Shown piece after piece: positions 45,456 through 54,441 of a stretch of DNA of 64,000 bases (positions within the stretch are counted from its first letter, which is position 1; each line of letters starts with the position of its first letter). The translations under genes were made by a program, and so were the position numbers. Below the pieces are notes generated by a model. That model ran no database searches. It saw only the letters and a program-made list of their open reading frames with translations, and was not told where the DNA came from. This DNA comes from Pirellula sp. Lineage in GTDB: Bacteria; Planctomycetota; Planctomycetia; Pirellulales; PNKZ01. The stretch is taken from assembly GCA_013822735.1 (NCBI GenBank), contig PNKZ01000003.1, positions 393,800-457,799 of the forward strand, given 5' to 3'.

Positions 45456-47477
45456 TTAGGATGCGCTAGCCGCCGCGGCTGCACTCTTCTCGGAATGACT
45501 GCCGTTCGTATCCTTCGGCGCGGCGGACTTGGCCGCTTGCCGCTGTTTCCACACTTCTTCAATGATATCCGCGCCGACAAGCCCGTAGAGCCGCGGACGG
45601 GGCGTAATGAGCGACGTGTCGACGTCTTCGTAGGTGATGACGGGTTCGTTGTCGGGGCCGAGACTTGCGACGGTGCTCTTGAGCCACTTCTTCGTGTTGG
45701 CGTCAAACGTATCGACCCATTCTTCCGCCAAGCGGCGGCGTTCTTCGGGGCTTGCCGAAGCGTCGATGCCGGGCATCGAGAACTCCGGCTTGTAGTGTGC
45801 GCCGCGGCATTCGTCCCGTTGCAGAGCACCTTTAAGGATGCACTTAGCGATCGGGAACATGTCCCACAACGCCTTCGTGAAGACGACGTTTTGGTTCGTC
45901 CAATTGCCGGTGTCGGAGAGGGAGCACTTCGCCGCGCGGGCTTCGAGGGCTTGCACTTGTTTGTAGGCGTCGCGGAGCGCGTCGTTGTGGCGGACGACGG
46001 TCGCGGCCTTCGTCATGATGTTGCCGAGCTCTTGGTGGATGAGGTACGGGTTTTCACCACCCCCCGGACGCTTGAGCATCGCGTTGTGTTCGTCTTGATG
46101 ACGCTTCTTGGCGGCATCGTACAACGCGGCCGGTTGATCGGCGGCGAGCTTCCCCTTGAGCGACGCAATCCACGTTTGCACGGTCGGCGCGACGATGAGC
46201 CCGCTGAAAATACAGCTGAGAAGCGAATTGGCGCCGAGGCGATTAGCGCCGTGGTATTGGTAGTCGCACTCGCCGATGGCGTACAGGCCCGGGATGTTCG
46301 TGACTTGGTTCTTGATGGCGCCGAGCTTGAGTCCGCCGGCCGGCGTCCGTTCGTAGTCGACCCAGAGCCCGCCCATCGAGTAGTGGACGGCGGGGAAGAT
46401 TTTCATCGGCACTTCGCGCGGGTCGACCCCTTGGAACTTCTCGTAGATTTCCAAAATGCCGCCGAGCTTATTGAGCGATTCGCGCGGCAGGTGCGTGAGA
46501 TCGAGATAGACGCAGAGTCGATCCTTCTCAACGCTCAGACCGTCTTCCGTGCAGATGCTGAAGATTTCGCGCGTCGCGATATCACGCGGCACGAGGTTCT
46601 TGTACTTCGGGTAGCGTTCTTCAAGGAAGTAGTAACGCTCGGCTTCGGGGATTTGCTTCGGCGGACGTGGGTCCTGCGGAATACGCGGTACCCAAACTCG
46701 GCCCCCTTCGCCGCGTGCGCTCTCACTCATAAGCCGCAGCTTGTCGGCTCCGGGAATGGCCGTCGGATGGACTTGGATGAATTCGCCGTTGCCGTACTTC
46801 GCGCCGGCGCGGAAGCACCGCGCGACCGCGCTGCCGGTGCAGGCCATCGACATTGTCGAACGGCCGAAGATCAAGCCGCAGCCGCCGGTGGCGACGATCA
46901 CGGCGTCGGCCGCGAACGTGCGAATCTCCATCGTCACGAGGTCTTGGGCGACGGCGCCGCGACAGACGCCGTTTTCGTCGAGAATCGGGCCGAGGAAATC
47001 CCAGAACTCGTACTTTTTCACGCTGCCCGCGGTTTCCCAGCGGCGCACTTGTTCGTCGAGAGCGTAGAGCAATTGCTGACCGGTTGTGGCGCCGGCGAAA
47101 GCGGTGCGCTTGAAGAGCGTGCCGCCGAAACGGCGTTGATCGCGGTAGCCTTCCGGCGTGCGATTAAACGGCACGCCGAGGCGGTCCATCAGGTCGATGA
47201 TCTTCGGACCCCACTCGGTCATTTCTTTGACCGGCGGTTGATGCTGCAAGAAGTCGCCGCCGTAGACCGTGTCGTCGAAGTGCAGGTATTCGTTGTCGCC
47301 CTGTTGGCGCGTGAGATCGTTGACGCTGTTAATGCCTCCCTGGGCACAAACGCTGTGCGATCGTTTCACGGGGGTTAGGCTCATCAGGTCGACGGCCACA
47401 CCTTGTTCGGCCAACTGCATCGTCGCGGCCAAGCCTGCCAAACCACCGCCGACGACCAACACGCGCTCTTTTGCCAT
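45456..47477 (-). CDS. sdhA: Succinate dehydrogenase/fumarate reductase flavoprotein subunit
   Basis: SdhA oxidises succinate to fumarate in the citric acid cycle at the cytoplasmic face of the membrane. The 673-residue product starts MAKERVLVVGGGLAGLAATM, the FAD-binding Rossmann loop, and has KRSHSVCAQGGINSVND, whose His is the covalent FAD site. GANRLGANSLLSCIFSGLIV and YSMGGLWVDYERTPAGGLKL are active-site and FAD blocks of the family. The length exceeds the 580-600 residues of proteobacterial SdhA and fits the B. subtilis-like branch. It lies in sdhCAB order, 76 bp after sdhC. Confidence 0.97.
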   Translation of the reverse strand: MAKERVLVVGGGLAGLAATMQLAEQGVAVDLMSLTPVKRSHSVCAQGGINSVNDLTRQQGDNEYLHFDDTVYGGDFLQHQPPVKEMTEWGPKIIDLMDRLGVPFNRTPEGYRDQRRFGGTLFKRTAFAGATTGQQLLYALDEQVRRWETAGSVKKYEFWDFLGPILDENGVCRGAVAQDLVTMEIRTFAADAVIVATGGCGLIFGRSTMSMACTGSAVARCFRAGAKYGNGEFIQVHPTAIPGADKLRLMSESARGEGGRVWVPRIPQDPRPPKQIPEAERYYFLEERYPKYKNLVPRDIATREIFSICTEDGLSVEKDRLCVYLDLTHLPRESLNKLGGILEIYEKFQGVDPREVPMKIFPAVHYSMGGLWVDYERTPAGGLKLGAIKNQVTNIPGLYAIGECDYQYHGANRLGANSLLSCIFSGLIVAPTVQTWIASLKGKLAADQPAALYDAAKKRHQDEHNAMLKRPGGGENPYLIHQELGNIMTKAATVVRHNDALRDAYKQVQALEARAAKCSLSDTGNWTNQNVVFTKALWDMFPIAKCILKGALQRDECRGAHYKPEFSMPGIDASASPEERRRLAEEWVDTFDANTKKWLKSTVASLGPDNEPVITYEDVDTSLITPRPRLYGLVGADIIEEVWKQRQAAKSAAPKDTNGSHSEKSAAAAASAS

Positions 47478-47553
47478 TTGCGTAACTATCTAACTGAGGA
47501 GGACGGATCTGGTGTGTTTGGGACGGGACGTCACGGAGGGAGTTCCCTACAGA

Positions 47554-48414
47554 CTAATGGTTGGCTTCACGCGCTTTGCGTTCTGCCAATCGCTCTTCGG
47601 CAGTAAGCGAACTGAGCCGCTTATTTTCCGCGGCGACGCGTTGCTCTTCTTCTTGCTTCATTTGAAGCTTCGTGTCTTCGTAGGCCTGTGCGGCGACGAC
47701 ATCAGTCTTGGCGACGCCGACCAGAGCCGACAAGCCGACGACGGTCATCACGATGCCGACGGCGCCGCAGATCCAATTGGCGCGTTTTTGCGCGGCGGCC
47801 GTGGTCCAGACGCCCCAGGTGATGCCCATGGTCCAGAGCCCGTTAGCAAAGTGAAACACACAGGAGACGACGCCGATAAAGTAGGCCAGCTTCCTGATGG
47901 GCGCTTCTAGCGCGAGGGCGGCGGTCGACGCGGCGTGCTTCGGATCGAATCGATGTCCGCCGAGGTCTTCGTTGGCGACGTTTTCGAGCCACCACTCGTT
48001 ATGGAACCAGCCGTGCATGTGGAAGACGTGCCAGGCGATGAACGCCAGTGCGATCCAGGCCGTGGCCCGTTGCAGGACGTAGCGGACGTTGCCGACGTAG
48101 TGGTAGCTGCTCAAGTTCGGGTTGCCGCTCCGGATGATCGCCACACCGACGACGGCATGAAAAATGAGCGGCAAGAAGATGAACGACCACTCGACGATCG
48201 GTAGGGCGGGCCCTAGCGAATGGATGAGGTCGACGTTCTTCTGGAACATCGGCGCCCCGCCCAGCGTGCTGGCGTTGGTGATCAGATGGATGCACATGTA
48301 GGCGCCGACGGGCACCAGACCTGTGAGCGAATGCAGACGTCGAATCAAGAACTCGTTACGGCTGAAAAACGAAGCGGAGTTGGCTTCCACAGAGATGATC
48401 CTCGGACCCTGCAT
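47554..48414 (-). CDS. sdhC: Succinate dehydrogenase cytochrome b subunit
   Basis: The 286-residue product is the single membrane anchor of a type B enzyme, with five membrane helices and several conserved His as heme ligands (LIRRLHSLTGLVPVGAYMCI, IFHAVVGVAII, FIAWHVFHMHGWFHNE and CVFHFANGLWTMGITWGVWT). Absence of an sdhD gene agrees with one diheme cytochrome b558 subunit. A long C-terminal tail rich in Lys, Glu and Ala (about 45 residues, coiled-coil-like) follows the last helix. It is first in the sdhCAB operon. Confidence 0.94.
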   Translation of the reverse strand: MQGPRIISVEANSASFFSRNEFLIRRLHSLTGLVPVGAYMCIHLITNASTLGGAPMFQKNVDLIHSLGPALPIVEWSFIFLPLIFHAVVGVAIIRSGNPNLSSYHYVGNVRYVLQRATAWIALAFIAWHVFHMHGWFHNEWWLENVANEDLGGHRFDPKHAASTAALALEAPIRKLAYFIGVVSCVFHFANGLWTMGITWGVWTTAAAQKRANWICGAVGIVMTVVGLSALVGVAKTDVVAAQAYEDTKLQMKQEEEQRVAAENKRLSSLTAEERLAERKAREANH

Positions 48415-48927
48415 GAGGGTCGGCAGGCGGCGGAGATGCGACTGGCAAGACTACGCAACACGCGTCGAGTTGCGGCTCTAGCGTAGTATAAGAAAGCCCC
48501 TTCGAGTGACAAGCGGCCGCGCCGCGAAACCGACGAAGCGAAACCGGCGCGGCGGCAACGATTTACGACTTGAGACCCGCGTTCAACTTTGCCGAATGGC
48601 ACGATGAGTACGGGCTGCCCACCGGGCGGAATCGCCACGTCGTAAAACGTGCAGCTGCCTGCCGTTTCGGCACATTCCCTACGGATTGCCGAGCCTTGCC
48701 TCGCGAGCCCAGGCGACTCTGAGCTTGTTTGCGTTCCCGCGAAATGCTACAAGGGCTCGCCGCCAAAGGAGTTGCGGTGCGTCGACCGGCTGCGGAGAGA
48801 GCGTCCTGCGGGCGGCGGCACAAGCGTTGCATCACTACGACCTACAGTATTACTGCCCGCCGTTTCGTGCGCCGAACAATTCGCGCCCGCGAAATGGGGC
48901 GGGGGATTTCTTGCGGGGTTTTGTTCC
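48415..48927. other. Intergenic region upstream of sdhC
   Basis: About 510 bp between the divergent sdhC and response-regulator genes, presumably carrying the sdh promoter. No open frame here looks real and I see no long palindrome. Confidence 0.4.
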
Positions 48928-49338
48928 GTGGTCGCCAACGTCCCGTCGCTCCTCATCACCGACGACGATTACGACTTTCGCGAGACGTTGCGCGGAGTGT
49001 TCGAGCCCCGGGGCTTCCACACGCTCACGGCAGGCGACGGCGAAGAAGCGCTCGAGATCCTTAAGCACGAAACCGTGCATTTGGCTCTCTTCGATATGCA
49101 CATGCCCCGGCTTTCCGGGCTTGATGCCATTCGCCGGCTGAAGCAGCTATACGGTTCGCTCCCTTGCATTCTGCTCTCTGCCGAAGCCGACGAAATGCTG
49201 ATGGCCGAGGCCCGCGAGGCGCGAGCTTTCGACGTGCTGCGCAAGCCGGTGACGCGCGACCGCGTGATTAACGTGGTGCAATTGGCCCTCGATGCGAGCT
49301 ACGATCGCGGCTCCTGGCGCGGGCTGCTCGGCTCTTAA
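48928..49338 (+). CDS. Single-domain response regulator
   Basis: I call the GTG at 48928 because the receiver fold begins four residues later (SLLITDDDYDFRETLRGVFE). The 136-residue product is a stand-alone REC domain with acidic pocket DDD, phospho-acceptor Asp in LALFDMHMPRLSGLDAI, Ser in ILLSAEAD and Lys in LRKPVTRD. There is no output domain, so it acts through protein contacts or as a phosphate sink, CheY- or Spo0F-like. No kinase gene is adjacent. Longer starts upstream extend into non-conserved sequence. Confidence 0.88.
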   Translation: MVANVPSLLITDDDYDFRETLRGVFEPRGFHTLTAGDGEEALEILKHETVHLALFDMHMPRLSGLDAIRRLKQLYGSLPCILLSAEADEMLMAEAREARAFDVLRKPVTRDRVINVVQLALDASYDRGSWRGLLGS

Positions 49339-49431
49339 GTCGTCCGGCTTCGTGACGTGCTTTCTTCGCGCGCTCCTCGCAACTATGATTGCGCATCGTG
49401 CCTCGCTGTTCTCTCGCCAGGGTATGTTGCC

Positions 49432-50466
49432 ATGCGCTCGTTCTTGCCTTGTCTTGCGCTGCTCGCATTTGCTTATTCTACGGCCGTGCAACGAGTTGAC
49501 GGCGCGGAAGAACTCTTGGTGTTCGAAGGCGCCGCAGGGCCTGGTCTTGGAAAACACATCGTGCTGGTCGGCGGCGATGAGGAGTATCGATCGGAAGAAA
49601 CGTTGCCCGTGTTGGCGCGAATTCTCGCCGAGCGGCATGGTTTCCGGTGCACGGTCTTGCTGGCCGTCGATCCGGCCGACGGCACGATCAACCCGAACGT
49701 GAGCAACATCCCCGGTCTGGAGCAACTCGCAAAAGCCGATCTGTGCATCGTGTTCCTGCGGTTTCGCGATCTGCCCGACGAGCAGATGCAATACTTTGCC
49801 GACTATGTGGACGCCGGCAAGCCGATCATCGGACTCCGTACGGCGACGCATGCCTTTCGCATCGCGCCGGAGAAGAAGTTTGCCGCGTATTCGTGGAACA
49901 CCAAAGGCCCTTGGGAAGGAGGCTTCGGCCGGCAAGTGCTCGGCGAAACGTGGATCAGTCATCACGGGTCGCACGGCAAACAAGCGACGCGCGGCATCCT
50001 GGTGAAGGAGCAAGCGCAGCATCCGATCCTGCGCGGGCTTGCCGACGGCGACATCTTCGGCACCAGCGATGTGTACGGCGTGCGCACGCCGCTCCCCGGC
50101 GACAGCGTGCCGCTCGTGCTCGGAGAGGTCGTCGACGGTTTGAAGTTCGACGATCCGCCGCTGCCGGGCGCGAAGAACGAGCCAATGATGCCGATCGCGT
50201 GGACGAAGACCTATCAATCGCCGACGACCGGTAAGAGCGGCCGGGTCTTCACAACGACGCTCGGCGCGGCGACCGATACGGCGTTCGAAGGAACGCGGCG
50301 CTTAATCGTCAACGCCGCGTATTGGGCAGTCGGCCTGGAGTCGGCCATTCCGGAAAAGTCCGACGTGTCGATCGTCGGGACGTTCGAGCCGTCGCCGTTT
50401 CGCGTGAACGGGTTTAAGAATGGCGTCCGCCCGCGCGATTTGCTCCCGGCGTCGAAGGCGCGGTAA
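49432..50466 (+). CDS. Secreted ThuA-domain-like protein
   Basis: The ATG at 49432 starts a 344-residue product with a signal peptide (RSFLPCLALLAFAYSTAVQR). HIVLVGGDEEYRSEETLPVL opens the ThuA-like amidotransferase fold; DLCIVFLRFRDLPDEQMQYF and GKPIIGLRTATHAFRI follow, the latter at the nucleophile-elbow position with Thr-Ala-Thr-His. GGFGRQVLGETWISHHGSHG is a planctomycete-specific block. No catalytic Cys is present, so the protein may bind rather than hydrolyse its ligand. It shares only the fold with the ThuA protein at 23793-24722. Confidence 0.82.
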   Translation: MRSFLPCLALLAFAYSTAVQRVDGAEELLVFEGAAGPGLGKHIVLVGGDEEYRSEETLPVLARILAERHGFRCTVLLAVDPADGTINPNVSNIPGLEQLAKADLCIVFLRFRDLPDEQMQYFADYVDAGKPIIGLRTATHAFRIAPEKKFAAYSWNTKGPWEGGFGRQVLGETWISHHGSHGKQATRGILVKEQAQHPILRGLADGDIFGTSDVYGVRTPLPGDSVPLVLGEVVDGLKFDDPPLPGAKNEPMMPIAWTKTYQSPTTGKSGRVFTTTLGAATDTAFEGTRRLIVNAAYWAVGLESAIPEKSDVSIVGTFEPSPFRVNGFKNGVRPRDLLPASKAR

Positions 50467-50685
50467 ACCGCACCCTGTCACTTCTCCGCCCGCACGCTCG
50501 CGAAGTTGTCGCCTTGCGGCTCAACGTCGATGCGCTTCCGGCGCCTCGTGTCTCGCCGCGCAATCGGCATGATCGTTTCCATCCGAACGCTTCATGGGGG
50601 TGTTTGGTGGAAATACGCACACGTCGTTTCAGGGGTACCCCCCGCGAGAAAGAAGTAGGCTTTTACTGTCACGCCGTTCTTCTGA

Positions 50686-50708
50686 GAAACTTGCCGGAAG
50701 TTTCCGGC
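50686..50708. promoter_or_regulatory. Overlapping inverted repeats upstream of HD-GYP gene
   Basis: GAAACTT/AAGTTTC (50686-50704) and GCCGGAA/TTCCGGC (50693-50708) are two perfect 7-bp inverted repeats that share bases, so only one can form at a time. They lie 23 bp before the ATG at 50731. A GGGGTACCCC palindrome lies further upstream at about 50633-50642. A repressor site or RNA switch is possible. Confidence 0.5.
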
Positions 50709-50730
50709 TTCGTGGCTAGGAACGTTGTAT

Positions 50731-51993
50731 ATGTACCGCCGCATTCCGCTTTCGATGCTCAGCGAAGGGTTCGTGCTCGCTTCGGCGGTGCACGACGACT
50801 CGCTCCGAATGCTGCTCGGGGCCGGTGTCGAGATCACGACCGTGCTCATGACGGCGCTTTACAAGCGCGGAATTCGCGACGTCGTGGTAGCCGAAAAAGA
50901 TTGGCAACGTCTCACGGCCTTCAGTTCCATCGGTCGAGCCCGCAAGGCCGCTCCGCGACATGCCGCGGTGCAATCGGATCTGCATCTCAGTTCCACGCTG
51001 TTGCTCGACGATGAGGTCGCCGACTACACCGCCGGGGATATCGTTCCGTCGGAGGATCCGTTCTCCGATCGTGTCGAGCGCAAGGGGGCGGTTTCTTACG
51101 TCCGCGAAGACATGGATTGCATGGTCGAGCATCACCAGCAATCGGTCGAACAAGTACGCGGGTTGCTCGAACAACTCAATCAGAATCAATCAGTCTCCGG
51201 AGAAGCGGTCCAGGCGATTACGGAGTCGTCGCTCAAGCGCGCCGAGAAAGATCTCGACTTGTTCGTATGCATGGGGATCAACCCCAACGAACATTCCGAC
51301 GCCTATGCACATGCCGCGAACGTTGCGACGTTGGCCGTGGCCCTCGGCGTTACGTTGGGGCAGAACGAAGCCGTGCTGAGCGATCTCGGTGCCGGGTGTT
51401 TGGTGCACAACGCCGGCATGACGCATATCGATCCGCGCGTCGCACTTTCGCCCGAGCTTTTGAGCGAGCGCGATTTCGTCGAGATCACCAAGCATCCGGT
51501 CATCGCGACCGACATGCTTTACAACAACATGAGCCGCGTGCCTCTCGGCGTGCGGATGATCGTCTATCAGATGCACGAACGCTGCGACGGCAGCGGCTAC
51601 CCGCGCGGGCGAACGGCGGAGTCGATCCACCCGTTGGCAAAGATCGCGGCCGTGGCCGATGCGTACGTCGCCCTTGTTTCGAAGCGGCCTTATCGCCCCG
51701 CCATGCTCCCGTACTACGCAGTCGCCAAGATGTTGGAGGATGTGAAGGCCGGCTTGTACGATGCGACGGCGGTCCGCGCGCTGCTGCATACCGTTTCGCT
51801 CTTTCCGATCGGTTCCTACAGCGAACTGAGCGATGGTCGGGTGGCGAAGACGATTCGCGCTAACGGACCGGCGTACGATCGTCCGATCGTCGAGGCGTGG
51901 GACCGCTCACGGCTGAAAGATGCGCCGACCGTAGTGGACCTCACCGACGACGCGAGCCCGCGGGTTGTGAAGCCGCTGGCATTTCTTCGCTAA
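50731..51993 (+). CDS. HD-GYP-type protein with degenerate HD pair
   Basis: The ATG at 50731 has AGGAA at suitable spacing; the upstream TTG does not. In the 420-residue product, residues 1-170 form an unrecognised N-terminal domain and 180-330 match HD-GYP phosphodiesterases: HAANVATLAVALGV, then GCLVHNAGMTH, KHPVIATDMLYN, YQMHERCDGSGYPRGR and LAKIAAVADAYVAL. The HD pair is His226-Asn227 instead of His-Asp, while the GYP motif (GSGYP, 287-291) is kept. Loss of the metal-binding Asp suggests a c-di-GMP binding or regulatory protein rather than an active phosphodiesterase; this is inference. Confidence 0.85.
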   Translation: MYRRIPLSMLSEGFVLASAVHDDSLRMLLGAGVEITTVLMTALYKRGIRDVVVAEKDWQRLTAFSSIGRARKAAPRHAAVQSDLHLSSTLLLDDEVADYTAGDIVPSEDPFSDRVERKGAVSYVREDMDCMVEHHQQSVEQVRGLLEQLNQNQSVSGEAVQAITESSLKRAEKDLDLFVCMGINPNEHSDAYAHAANVATLAVALGVTLGQNEAVLSDLGAGCLVHNAGMTHIDPRVALSPELLSERDFVEITKHPVIATDMLYNNMSRVPLGVRMIVYQMHERCDGSGYPRGRTAESIHPLAKIAAVADAYVALVSKRPYRPAMLPYYAVAKMLEDVKAGLYDATAVRALLHTVSLFPIGSYSELSDGRVAKTIRANGPAYDRPIVEAWDRSRLKDAPTVVDLTDDASPRVVKPLAFLR

Positions 51994-52199
51994 CCGTCGC
52001 ATGCGGACGACGCCGCACGGCAAACTAGTGCCGGCTCTCAACTTCCAGAGCGACTAGCTGTTCCAGATTCTGCCGCGCAGACGCCGGAAAAACGGTACGG
52101 AAAGACGCAGCTCCGAGCGGTTAGGTGCGGGCGGAACTTACGAAGGTAGGCCCCTTGAGCGTAGCCGCCGAAGCGTTATGATATGGGGCTTAAGCCAAC

Positions 52200-52272
<73 letters not shown>

Positions 52273-52358
52273 CTAGCGCAAACATGGCGTTTTTGCCATA
52301 CTCGAGCGCTGATTCACTGAGTCGGACCGCTGTTTTTGTCCGGCACAGTTCTCTTGAG

Positions 52359-52380
52359 ACTTTGGTAGTACTACCAAAGT
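52359..52380. promoter_or_regulatory. Perfect 22-bp palindrome before integrase
   Basis: ACTTTGGTAGT followed by its exact reverse complement. It ends two bases before the AGGAGG ribosome binding site of the integrase gene and 87 bp after the tRNA. It is a good candidate operator for int autoregulation or a recombinase/excisionase arm site. Confidence 0.7.
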
Positions 52381-52392
52381 AAGGAGGATACT

Positions 52393-53631
52393 GTGTCGCG
52401 ACGCCCTAGCGTCCCTTCTTACGGCCTGCATAAGGCCTCTGGTCAGGCCCGCGTTATCATCGGTGGGCGGACGATCTACCTCGGCAAGTACGGCTCAGCC
52501 GAGAGCCATGAGCGCTACGCCCGAGAAGTCGCTCGCATGGCCGCCGCACCTCAGGCACGATCAAACTTGAAGTTGCCCGACGTCGCAGGTGCCGACCTAA
52601 GCGTCGACGAACTACTGCTTCGCTATCTCCAGTGGGCGGATACTTACTACCGTTGGAACGGCAAACGGACAAAGGAGTTTCGCTCTACTGTCGAGGCTCT
52701 GCGTTTGCTGCGGCAACTATACGGCTCGACGCCAGCAAATGAGTTCGGTCCACGTGCGCTTAAAACCCTCCAGGCTGCATCGATCGAGAAGGGCTGGTGC
52801 CGCCGGACGATCAATATGCGGACCAATCGGATTCGTCGCGTGTTCAAGTGGGGAGTCAGCGAAGAGCTACTCCCGCCGTCGGTGTTTCACGCGTTATCCA
52901 CGGTCTCCGGCCTTCAATATGGTCGAAGCGCTGCGCCGGAATCGCAGCCGACGCAAACAGTCGATCTAGCCGACGTGGAAGCCGTGCTGCCGTACGTGTC
53001 GGTGCAAGTCGCGGCGATGATCCAATTGCAATACCACGGCGCAATGCGACCGGCTGAGGTCACCATTATGCGTCGTTGCGACATCGACATGTCCGACCCG
53101 GACAACTGGGTGTACCGGCCGGCAGCGTTCAAGACGCAATACCTTGGCGATGAACGCGAGATTTATCTTGGCAAGCGGTGCCAAGCGTTTCTACAACCGT
53201 TCCTCGATCGACCGGCCGACGTCTATCTGTTCAGCCCGCAGGAAGCGGAAGCCGAACGCAATGAGAAACGGCACTTAGATCGCGACCCGAATCGGACGAC
53301 CAAGGTTTATCCTTGCGAACTGAGACAACGCGAGAAGCGTAAACAGGCTGCGGAGGCAAGAACGGTGAAGCGGCCTAAGCGAAACTACTATGACGTCGAC
53401 TCGTACCGGCATGCTGTGAAGTACGGCATCAGGCAGGCTCGGACTCACGGAGTCGAAGTGAAGGCGTGGTGCCCGCGGCAGCTGCGGCACACGATGGCGA
53501 CGCGAGTTCGGCAGGAATTAGGTTTGGAGGCGGCACAAGTTTTCCTCGGACACTCAGAATGCGCCGTCACGCAGGTATACGCCATGCGTGACCGGCGACT
53601 AGGACTCGAAGTCGCCAGAAAGCTTGGCTGA
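52393..53631 (+). CDS. Tyrosine recombinase / integrase
   Basis: A GTG start at 52393 follows GGAGG at optimal distance. The 412-residue product has an N-terminal arm-binding segment (GQARVIIGGRTIYLGKYGS), a core-binding domain and a catalytic domain. Visible catalytic residues are the first Arg in QLQYHGAMRPAEVTIMRR, the second Arg and the following His in RQLRHTMATRVRQE, the His of FLGHSECAVTQVY and the Tyr nucleophile in TQVYAMRD. The first His of the H-x-x-R box is Arg here, as is common in planctomycete integrases. It should integrate the element into the adjacent tRNA-Lys. Confidence 0.95.
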   Translation: MSRRPSVPSYGLHKASGQARVIIGGRTIYLGKYGSAESHERYAREVARMAAAPQARSNLKLPDVAGADLSVDELLLRYLQWADTYYRWNGKRTKEFRSTVEALRLLRQLYGSTPANEFGPRALKTLQAASIEKGWCRRTINMRTNRIRRVFKWGVSEELLPPSVFHALSTVSGLQYGRSAAPESQPTQTVDLADVEAVLPYVSVQVAAMIQLQYHGAMRPAEVTIMRRCDIDMSDPDNWVYRPAAFKTQYLGDEREIYLGKRCQAFLQPFLDRPADVYLFSPQEAEAERNEKRHLDRDPNRTTKVYPCELRQREKRKQAAEARTVKRPKRNYYDVDSYRHAVKYGIRQARTHGVEVKAWCPRQLRHTMATRVRQELGLEAAQVFLGHSECAVTQVYAMRDRRLGLEVARKLG

Positions 53632-53843
53632 TGTCGGCATCAGCGTCGGCGCGTGCGCAGAAACCCCTCGCACACGCGCCGGCGAAGTTCACTTCCTTAC
53701 GCCCAAATCTCAACATCCAATGGAACAAGAAGACTCACGAAAGTCTCCGACAGTTACTAGCGCAGACAGTGCGCTTCCGCTATTATAGACCTGTTCGCGA
53801 ATTCGTCCGCTCACTGCGGACCGGACGCAACTTGAACCGCTAG
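53631..53843 (+). CDS. Small basic protein overlapping integrase stop
   Basis: A 70-residue frame starts at ATG 53631, sharing the A of the integrase TGA stop (TGATG), which suggests translational coupling. The product is strongly basic with SASARAQKPLAHAPAKFTSL at the N-terminus and TVRFRYYRPVREFVRSLRTG at the C-terminus. I see no known fold. It may be a small DNA-binding helper of the recombinase, but it may also be a chance frame. Confidence 0.35.
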   Translation: MSASASARAQKPLAHAPAKFTSLRPNLNIQWNKKTHESLRQLLAQTVRFRYYRPVREFVRSLRTGRNLNR

Positions 53844-53862
53844 CCGTTAACGCTGGCAAAGA

Positions 53863-54075
53863 GCGACGTTCCCCCGTCGCCTGGAAGTGATGCCTGTTGA
53901 CGTCGCTCTGCGACGTCAACGTTACGGCCGTGTTTGGCAACAGCAGATCAACGGCCTTCGCGGATTCTTCCGCTCTGGCGTGCCGAGCGACTCGGACAAG
54001 CCTCTCGTCGCCACAAGCTCTAGGTGTTGCTTGTAGCGACTTCTTCGCTGGTCCAGGCGACGTCAATAAGTCGCC
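53863..54075. promoter_or_regulatory. Three GCGAC-type hairpins upstream of DUF1580 gene
   Basis: Hairpins are GCGACG/CGTCGC (53863-53880), GTTGACGTCGC-tct-GCGACGTCAAC (53896-53920, perfect 11-bp arms) and GGCGAC/GTCGCC (54056-54075). The 10-mer GCGACGTCAA occurs at 53910-53919 and 54057-54066, and inverted at 53897-53906. Such spaced copies are typical of binding sites for a small excisionase or repressor, here perhaps the DUF1580 protein encoded 31 bp downstream. Confidence 0.6.
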
Positions 54076-54106
54076 GCACCGGTCTTAGTCAAAGCGAGTA
54101 TTGATC

Positions 54107-54412
54107 ATGATCGACATTGAGAACGAGGTACTCATCTCCCTGGCCGAAGCTGCAGCGCTGGTGCCGTGCGGCCGTAAGGGTCGCAATCCGGACGTCAAGA
54201 CCCTCTACGCTTGGACGAAGAACGGTTGCCGCGGAGTGGTGCTGGAAAGTGTTCAGCTTGGAGCCAGGCGCGGCACTTCCAGGGAAGCAATCCGCCGGTT
54301 TGTCGAAGCTCTTACGGCGAAAGCCGGCTGTCCGCAAATGTCCTCCAAGAAGGAAGCGGAACACAATCGCCGTGCATTGGAATCCGAATTAGATCGGCTT
54401 GGCGTTCGATGA
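54107..54412 (+). CDS. DUF1580 protein, excisionase/HTH-like
   Basis: The ATG at 54107 (MIDIENEVLISLAEAAALVP) is preferred to the TTG two codons upstream. The 101-residue product matches DUF1580, a family found almost only in planctomycetes: a MerR/excisionase-like helix-turn-helix with SLAEAAALVPCGRKGRNPDV, then KTLYAWTKNGCRGVVLE and SREAIRRFVEAL. The tail is a charged helix. Such proteins are usually next to integrases and probably act as directionality factor or repressor. Palindromic sites lie directly upstream. Confidence 0.85.
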   Translation: MIDIENEVLISLAEAAALVPCGRKGRNPDVKTLYAWTKNGCRGVVLESVQLGARRGTSREAIRRFVEALTAKAGCPQMSSKKEAEHNRRALESELDRLGVR

Positions 54413-54441
54413 GAAGACCGTAAGAAGCTTACTGTTGCCTG

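Noticed and set aside
45495..47378. 627-codon plus-strand frame opposite sdhA
   Set aside because: It is a shadow of sdhA; composition and lack of a ribosome binding site argue against a gene.
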